Below, in pieces: positions 32,873 through 37,969 of a stretch of DNA of 37,969 nucleotides. The DNA comes from Clostridiales bacterium (GTDB taxonomy: Bacteria > Bacillota > Clostridia > Christensenellales > CAG-138), in assembly GCA_004556165.1 (NCBI GenBank), contig SFIR01000015.1, positions 1-37,969 of the forward strand. Reading direction: 5' to 3'. Each line of letters opens with the position of its first letter. Position 1 is the stretch's first letter. A model generated the notes under the pieces. The model worked only from the letters and a program-made list of their open reading frames with translations, ran no database searches and was not told where the DNA came from. A program made the translations under genes and the position numbers.

Positions 32873-33153
32873 TCAGAAGCTATCCTTTTTTCCTTTGTGT
32901 GAGGAATATTCAGCGTATGTGCGCTGAAAAGTTTGCTGAATAAGAGAAAGAGGGAGTGATTGCTATGGTTTATTGATTTGATTAACAAATGGCTGCGATG
33001 AGCTTTATGGAATACTGCACGGCGCATCTTGGGTCGTGCTGATAAAACATTATGACAATTGTATAAAAAACGAACAGTATCTTATGCCCCGTACAAGGGG
33101 TGGTTTATCGGATTAAGAGTTTCAAAGAACAGAACATTAGGAGGTATTCATTT
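32873..33153 (+). other. Gene-poor leader or deletion scar
   Basis: No supported gene was found. It contains a ribosome binding site followed by a three-codon frame near 32964, a CCCC/GGGG mini-hairpin near 33087-33100, and then AGGAGG about 10 nt before the ATG of the next pseudogene. It appears to be remains of deleted DNA. Confidence 0.4.
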
Positions 33154-33842
33154 ATGAAAAAAGACAACAGAACCGGCAACGGAGGCTCCAAAGACCGACG
33201 AGCCTACTGACCTTCCTACCGCCACGCCCCAACCGGACTTGGAGCAGGACATAATCGAAGCCGCATGGGCTTTTGCGGAAAAGATAGCACAGGTGCATGA
33301 GCAGCAATTCGATAAAGAGGGAGCTGAGGTTAAGTTTTCCGCTGAAGGTAAATACGCGGATTTATGCTTCGCATCCTCCCTCTATCCTGATGAGATGCTT
33401 TATATAACGCTTGAGCGCGACGAGAATGGCAATTATGAGGTTAACCCCATGAGCTGCTACATTGATCGTGCCGAGGGCGCCTCGATTGATGTGACTGACG
33501 CAAGGTTTGGCGACGGTACCATTGGAAAAAAATCGGAAGAGCTCCATAATGCGCAGATAGTGGTGACGGTTGATGATGTCCGTGCCTCCGGATGCGAGGC
33601 GGAAATCGGGTCAAGCGAGTATAAGGCCGCTGTTGCCGAGGTCTACGGTGAGAAGCTTGCAGAATACTACCGCGGCAGCTTTACCGAGGATTCCCTGTTC
33701 TATTGCTTTGATGTTCGCTGCATTGATACAGAAGCCGGCAGCACGGTTTATCCGGAGGACCTATTGGACTTATGTGAATATTGAATTGCAGGAGGACGGA
33801 AGCTTCGTCTGCGATGCATACCTGAACGGCGCAGCGAACTAA
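33154..33842 (+). pseudogene. Secreted-protein gene broken at both ends
   Basis: A strong AGGAGG and ATG (33154) open MKKDNRTGNGGSKDRRAY-stop. The true coding frame lies one base over, where PATEAPKTDEPTDLPTATPQP, a typical lipoprotein spacer, leads into the long body (LEQDIIEAAWAFAEKIAQ...). The signal peptide between start and spacer has been deleted with a frameshift. Near 33750 a second frameshift occurs: the main frame ends YPEDLLDLCEY-stop, while the adjacent frame continues YWTYVNIELQEDGSFVCDAYLNGAAN to 33842. The original was probably a lipoprotein of about 230-250 residues. The 181-residue middle could be translated from TTG 33239, but without a signal or a good ribosome binding site. 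Confidence 0.7.
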
Positions 33843-33910
33843 TCCGAAATGCTGATATATATCGGCGGTTTCTGATGAAGGAATATCCGGCAGCGAAAGG
33901 AGATGCCTTA

Positions 33911-34357
33911 ATGAAAAAGAAAAGAATTATCATCATTTGCTTAATAGTATTATGCGTTGCGGCAATCGCGGCTGCGCTTATTCACTATTTTTCATATCCA
34001 GAGAGAACCAAGAGGGCGCTCATTGACCTCGGTGAATCTCAGAAATTCAGTCAGAGCGAAGTTGAGGCTGCGGCGCAGTGCGTATATAATCATTTCGCGG
34101 ACAGCAGCGATTTGTACCTGAAAAGGCTCTGGTATGATGAAGAGGAGTCAAACCGCGCCGTCACGAGCTATATGACCACGGGCTCAGGTGCGGAAAACGG
34201 CGTTAACGAAGCAAATGTCATCGTTCTGTTTACCGATTATCATACCGGTATGAACTATATTACAGGTCCGAATATGGATTATGAGAAATTCGGCTGGATT
34301 CTTGTCAGGGACAGCGAAACAGGCGAATGGAGAATAGTCGGAAGCGGTGTCGTTTGA
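33911..34357 (+). CDS. Small membrane-anchored extracytoplasmic protein
   Basis: The 148-residue protein has a basic start (MKKKR), one transmembrane helix (about 6-27), and an extracytoplasmic domain of about 115 residues with the phrases FSQSEVEAAAQCVYNHF, LKRLWYDEEES and GWILVRDSETGEWRIVGSGVV. It resembles the DUF4829-like group of small clostridial secreted proteins; function unknown. AAAGGAG at 33896-33902 fits ATG 33911 better than the upstream in-frame ATG 33875. It follows the broken secreted-protein gene by 68 nt and probably shared its operon. Confidence 0.75.
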   Translation: MKKKRIIIICLIVLCVAAIAAALIHYFSYPERTKRALIDLGESQKFSQSEVEAAAQCVYNHFADSSDLYLKRLWYDEEESNRAVTSYMTTGSGAENGVNEANVIVLFTDYHTGMNYITGPNMDYEKFGWILVRDSETGEWRIVGSGVV

Positions 34358-34482
34358 GGCCGTTAAGCCTTCCCCACCGTGCCCGGAAATTATGCTGCAA
34401 AGCCGTAAAAAGCTGCGCGCCGCTCCGTCCGGCAGAACATGAAAGCTCATACTCCGCAATCATTCGGAGGGATTGAAAGCTT

Positions 34483-34518
34483 AACAGCGAAAGACTTTGA
34501 AGCGCTTTCGCTGTTTTT
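34483..34518 (+). terminator. Strong intrinsic terminator
   Basis: A perfect 11-bp stem (aacagcgaaag at 34483-34493, ctttcgctgtt at 34505-34515) is followed by T residues. The rest of 34358-34603 holds no gene I can support. Confidence 0.85.
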
Positions 34519-34603
34519 TGACTATGCGTAATTCTATGCAGCAATCCCCTGCCCGGTATTAGCTTTGAAATATCCCCCATCTTCGTAATCTGATGCCGAG
34601 ATA

Positions 34604-34632
34604 TTGACATTGTTTCTGCTAAAGAATATAAT
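34604..34632 (+). promoter_or_regulatory. Consensus promoter of the M18 aminopeptidase gene
   Basis: TTGACA (34604-34609) and TATAAT (34627-34632) lie 17 bp apart, and both hexamers are perfect. Confidence 0.88.
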
Positions 34633-34676
34633 GAAGCAGTACAATTTAACCAATCCGAAAGAAGGATATTCAAATC

Positions 34677-35959
34677 ATGACTAACGCCTTATTTCCCTGC
34701 TGAAGGCTTCCGTATCCCCCTATCATGCTGCCGAAAACGCAATAAAGCTTCTTGACAGCGAGGGCTTTACCGCACTTGAGCAGAGCAAACCCTGGGTGCT
34801 TGAAAAGGGCAGAAACTACTATATCAAGTGCTTCGGCACGATGCTTATCGCATTTCATATCGGAAGCGACTACAAGCCCGGTGATGATTTCAGGCTCGCA
34901 GCCTCCCATACCGACTGGCCCTGCTACTACATCAAGCCCAATCCCGAGCAGGCCGCAGGCGGATGCCTCAAGCTGAGCGTTGAACCCTACGGCGGAATGA
35001 TTCACAATACCTGGCTCGACAGGCCCCTGAGCGTTGCAGGCGTCGTCACCCTCAAGACCGATAACGTGCTTTCCCCCGAGCGCAGGCTTGTGAACTTCAC
35101 TCGCCCCATCCTGACCATCCCGAATCTTGCCATACATATGAATTCCAAGGTCAACAGCGGCGTAGAGCTCAATCCCAATAAGGATATGCTCCCTATCTGC
35201 GCTACCATAGAAAAGGAATTCAATAAGGACGGTTATTTTGTAAAGAAGCTTGCGGAGCTGATGGAAGCCGAAGTTGAGGACATCCTCAGCTATGATCTCT
35301 GTCTCTACAATACCGAGCAGCCCGAGCTTGTCGGCTTCAACGAGGATATCCTCACATCTCCGAGGCTCGATAACCTCACCTCGACTTATGCGATACTCTG
35401 CGGTATCACCGCTTGCAGGCGCACTCGCGGCGTCAGCGCCGCAGTCCTCTTTGATAATGAGGAGGTCGGTTCCGGTACAAAACAGGGGGCTGACAGCGCG
35501 ACCCTCGGCATGATGCTTGAGAAGATCGCTACGAGCCTCGGCGCAACCCGCTCCGAATACATAGATTCGCTGACCTCCGGCTTCCTGCTTTCCTGCGATG
35601 TTGCGCATGCAAAGCATCCGAACCATGCTGAGCTCTCCGATAATTCCTGCAATGCAGTGATGAATATGGGCGTAACGCTCAAAATGAACTATTCCCAGCG
35701 TTATGCGACCGAAGCGGTCGGCATCGGAATTATTGAAGGGCTGTGCAAGAAATATGATATTCCTTATCAGCGCTTCATGAACCGCCCCGACCTCAGAGGC
35801 GGCGGTACCCTCGGCTCCTATGCCGCATCCCAGCTCGGCATGAGCGCAGCGGATATCGGCGTTCCCATGCTCGCAATGCATTCCTGCCGTGAAACTATGG
35901 GCGCAAAGGATCAGCTCAGCATGAATGATCTCGTCACCCGTTTCTTCGCGGAGGAATAG
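34677..35959 (+). pseudogene. M18-family aminopeptidase, frameshifted at codon 4
   Basis: M18 enzymes remove N-terminal acidic or other residues from peptides using two zinc ions. The body is intact: SHTDWPCYYIKP (first His-Asp), LFDNEEVGSGTKQGADS (catalytic Glu-Glu), SCDVAHAKHPNH (Asp) and AMHSCRETMG (last His). The only good start is ATG 34677 behind GAAAGAAGGA and a perfect promoter, but its frame stops after eight codons. The family N-terminus (LISLLKASVSPYHAAENAIKLL) follows in another frame from about 34688. Restoring one base near 34686 would give MTNDLISLLKAS and a normal enzyme of about 427 residues. A GTG at 34796 would lose about 40 conserved residues. This is either a true recent mutation or a sequencing error. 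Confidence 0.8.
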
Positions 35960-36008
35960 CTCTCTTTCGGAAATACAACCGCATCCGAGAATATCTGCTA
36001 TATTTTCA

Positions 36009-36040
36009 CAAAACCCGTTGAAATTTCCAACGGGTTTTGC
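36009..36040 (+). terminator. Intrinsic terminator after the M18 gene
   Basis: A perfect 12-bp stem (caaaacccgttg at 36009-36020, caacgggttttg at 36028-36039) has a 7-base loop. The T residues lie inside the 3' arm. Confidence 0.75.
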
Positions 36041-36152
36041 TATACTTATGCTACGCTAAAGTGGGGATATATGAGTATTCATATGTAACTGCCTGTCATG
36101 CTCGATTTTAGGTTTCCATGCCATCTTACTCTTTACGGAGGATCAATCATAT

Positions 36153-37766
36153 ATGACAATATCCCACTGGATAGGCCTTGCGGGCGGTCTTGCGCTGTTC
36201 CTGTACGGCATCCGGCTCATGGGGGACGGTATCCAGCATCTTGCCGGCTCCAAACTGAAGAATGCACTTGAAAAGCTGACTCGAAATCGCATCGTTGGTC
36301 TGTTTGTCGGTCTTTTTGTAACTGCGATAATTCAGAGCAGTAATGCAACCACATCCATGGCGGTCGGCTTTGTCAATGCCGGGCTCATGGATTTTGCAAG
36401 GGCTTCAAGCGTCATTCTCGGTGCAAATATCGGTACGACCGCAACAGGTCTTCTCATCGCTCTTAAAATCTCGGATATCGCGCCCATCATTGCATTTTTA
36501 GGCGTCATTCTCATAGTTTTCATAAAGAATAAGCATGCGAATTCCGCCGGCAGCGTGATTGCCGGTCTCGGTATTCTGTTCATCGGCATGAATATGCTCA
36601 AGGAATTCATGCAGCCGCTTTCCTGCGAGCCCTGGTTCACGGGCTTTATGCTGAGCCTTGAAAGCAAACCCCTTCTTGCTATTCTCATCGGTGCTGTCTT
36701 CACATCGATCGTTCAGAGCGTATCCGCTTCCGTCGGTATTCTTCAGGCAATGGCAATGTCTGGAGCCGTTACCAATCTCGATCAGGTTGTATTCATAATC
36801 CTCGGCATGAACATCGGCTGCTGCGTCGCCGCAGTCACCGCTGCCATAGGCGGAACTAAGGACGGCAAGCGTACCGCATCAATTCATGTAATGTTCAATG
36901 TGTTTGCAGGTGCGCTGTTCGTTCTCCTTTGGAAGCTGCTGCCCCTCGGCGACTGGATACGCGCCATCACTCCCGACGTCATGCAGCAAATCGCATTCTT
37001 TAATACTGTTGAAAAGATCGTTGCTGCTGCAATAATGTTCCCGATGCTTCCGCTTATGGAGAAGCTTGCCCGCTTCGTTATTCGAGGTGCGGACAAGTCC
37101 GACTCCCATGCCCTCCAGCATATCAACAGGAGCGACTTCGGTTCCATCTCCATTGCCATAGCGCAGGTTCGCGCCGAGACGGAGCGTATGTTCAGCTTGG
37201 CCCTCGATAACCTCAAGCTTTCCTGCAAAATGCTGAACAGCAACAAGCAAACGGAAGCGGAATTCAGTAAAATAACCGAAACCGAGGAGACCATAGATTA
37301 CCTCAACCGTGCAATAACGGAAGTCCTCGTCGATATCACGTCTCTCGGCATAACCGACGCCGATGCAAAGGCAGTCAACCGCACGCATCACGTCATAAGC
37401 GATTATGAGCGCATAGGCGATCATGCGGACAATATCGCCGGCTACGTCCACCATTTTGCCGATTCCGGCATTAAGCTCTCGCAGAGCGCGCATACCGAGC
37501 TTGAAGGGCTGACGGCTAAGGTCATTTCCTTTGTCAATGACGCTCAGGACTTCTACCTCGGCAAATCCGAATACACCCTCCCCGAGCTTGAAGCGCGTGA
37601 GGAGGAGGTCGATGATATTGTTGATGAGCTTCAGGAAGCGCATATCCGCCGTTTGGAGAACGGAAGCTGCTCCGCAGAGGTCGGCATGCTCTATCAGGAG
37701 ATACTTACGGACCTTGAGAGAATCGCGGATCATGCAGTCAATATCGCTCAGGCTGCTGAAAAGTAA
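36153..37766 (+). CDS. Na+/phosphate cotransporter with C-terminal PhoU-like domain
   Basis: The 537-residue protein is a membrane transporter of the NptA/PNaS family, probably for sodium-coupled phosphate. The first about 310 residues hold two inverted repeats with the family QSS motifs: TAIIQSSNATTSMAVGFVNAG (about 58-78) followed by GANIGTT, and TSIVQSVSASVGILQAMA followed by GMNIGCC. The last about 210 residues are a helical PhoU-like domain (EERIGDHADN-type motifs: YERIGDHADNIAGY and LERIADHAVNIAQ), which usually regulates transport by phosphate state. GGAGG lies upstream of the ATG. It is monocistronic with a strong terminator. Confidence 0.93.
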   Translation: MTISHWIGLAGGLALFLYGIRLMGDGIQHLAGSKLKNALEKLTRNRIVGLFVGLFVTAIIQSSNATTSMAVGFVNAGLMDFARASSVILGANIGTTATGLLIALKISDIAPIIAFLGVILIVFIKNKHANSAGSVIAGLGILFIGMNMLKEFMQPLSCEPWFTGFMLSLESKPLLAILIGAVFTSIVQSVSASVGILQAMAMSGAVTNLDQVVFIILGMNIGCCVAAVTAAIGGTKDGKRTASIHVMFNVFAGALFVLLWKLLPLGDWIRAITPDVMQQIAFFNTVEKIVAAAIMFPMLPLMEKLARFVIRGADKSDSHALQHINRSDFGSISIAIAQVRAETERMFSLALDNLKLSCKMLNSNKQTEAEFSKITETEETIDYLNRAITEVLVDITSLGITDADAKAVNRTHHVISDYERIGDHADNIAGYVHHFADSGIKLSQSAHTELEGLTAKVISFVNDAQDFYLGKSEYTLPELEAREEEVDDIVDELQEAHIRRLENGSCSAEVGMLYQEILTDLERIADHAVNIAQAAEK

Positions 37767-37787
37767 ATCAAATCTTAAGGCGCATTT

Positions 37788-37821
37788 TGCGGCTGTCCTA
37801 TTGGGGTGGCCGCATTTTTTT
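37788..37821 (+). terminator. Intrinsic terminator after the Na/Pi cotransporter
   Basis: Arms tgcggc (37788-37793) and gccgca (37809-37814), with further inner pairing, are followed by seven T residues. Confidence 0.85.
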
Positions 37822-37880
37822 ATACTTTACCTGAATAACGCGGCAAATAAGCAGTATTTCCTGCAAATATAGGTAAGTTG

Positions 37881-37969
37881 TATAATTAAGTGTCCAAAAT
37901 AAAAAAAGGATAGCTCCATAGCGAAAAGCCTGCTACAATGTAAATTGGCAAAAAACAAGAAAGGAGGCC
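37881..37969 (+). promoter_or_regulatory. Start signals of a gene beyond the window edge
   Basis: TATAAT (37881-37886) with a weak -35 lies here, and the window ends in AAAGGAGG, a strong ribosome binding site. A plus-strand gene should begin within about ten bases past 37969. Confidence 0.55.

Noticed and set aside
32873..33153. Possible tRNA or riboswitch downstream of the palindromic promoter
   Set aside because: No cloverleaf, TTC loop or known aptamer motif could be built by eye.
34670..35881. 403-residue minus-strand open frame
   Set aside because: It is antisense to the M18 aminopeptidase, whose catalytic motifs are clear. No start signals or recognisable domain.

Overview
This window looks like chromosome from a low-to-mid GC Firmicute of class Clostridia, probably an anaerobic gut organism. 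The basis is near-consensus sigma-A promoters, strong AGGAGG-type ribosome binding sites, a T-box in front of ileS, a dual-rubredoxin rubrerythrin, a CD1871A-type CXXC microprotein, a dockerin protein and a PXTG-like wall-sorting signal. I cannot name the genus. I saw no rRNA, tRNA, CRISPR array or phage genes.

Layout. Bases 1-1770 hold rny (RNase Y) with its own consensus promoter. Bases 1868-6515 hold a minus-strand envelope redox cluster: a thioredoxin-dockerin protein, a TlpA-like lipoprotein, a 57-residue CXXC membrane microprotein missed by ordinary ORF calling, a polyferredoxin-type membrane 4Fe-4S protein, and a wall-anchored secreted protein. One promoter with repeated ATGAGATA elements lies in front of it. 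Bases 6570-9752 form a scrambled accessory segment bounded by a 20-bp direct repeat. It holds a chimeric GH-like/BNR lipoprotein gene, a TetR regulator, a signal peptidase I gene cut off at its catalytic serine, and an internally deleted IS.

Bases 9767-16902 carry a C39-like cysteine protease overlapping a polytopic membrane protein gene, then T-box-controlled ileS and two lipoprotein genes. Bases 17171-19616 hold rubrerythrin with a PerR-like box, an Xre-type membrane regulator that appears leaderless, and a PAP2-like membrane protein. Bases 19692-23160 form a cell-wall group: a LytM protein with degenerate zinc ligands, murA and uppP. Bases 23206-26555 hold two peptidases (M20 dipeptidase and PepF).

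Bases 26577-32759 hold a cytidylate-kinase-like gene, an AspT-like permease, rpmE, queT behind a structured leader that may be a preQ1-type riboswitch, a vWA protein, and pyrH followed by a MATE transporter. Bases 32837-35959 show decay: an orphan promoter with a palindrome, a doubly broken secreted-protein gene, a small membrane-anchored protein, and an M18 aminopeptidase gene frameshifted at codon 4. The window closes with a Na/Pi cotransporter-PhoU fusion and the start signals of a gene beyond the edge.

The most promising lead for an undescribed system is the redox cluster (1868-6515), which could move electrons across the membrane to extracytoplasmic thioredoxins without any visible CcdA/DsbD. 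Other leads are the queT leader and the recurring TTGCAA-17-TATAAT promoters, one of which gives a leaderless start. All family assignments come from reading motifs by eye; no database search was run.
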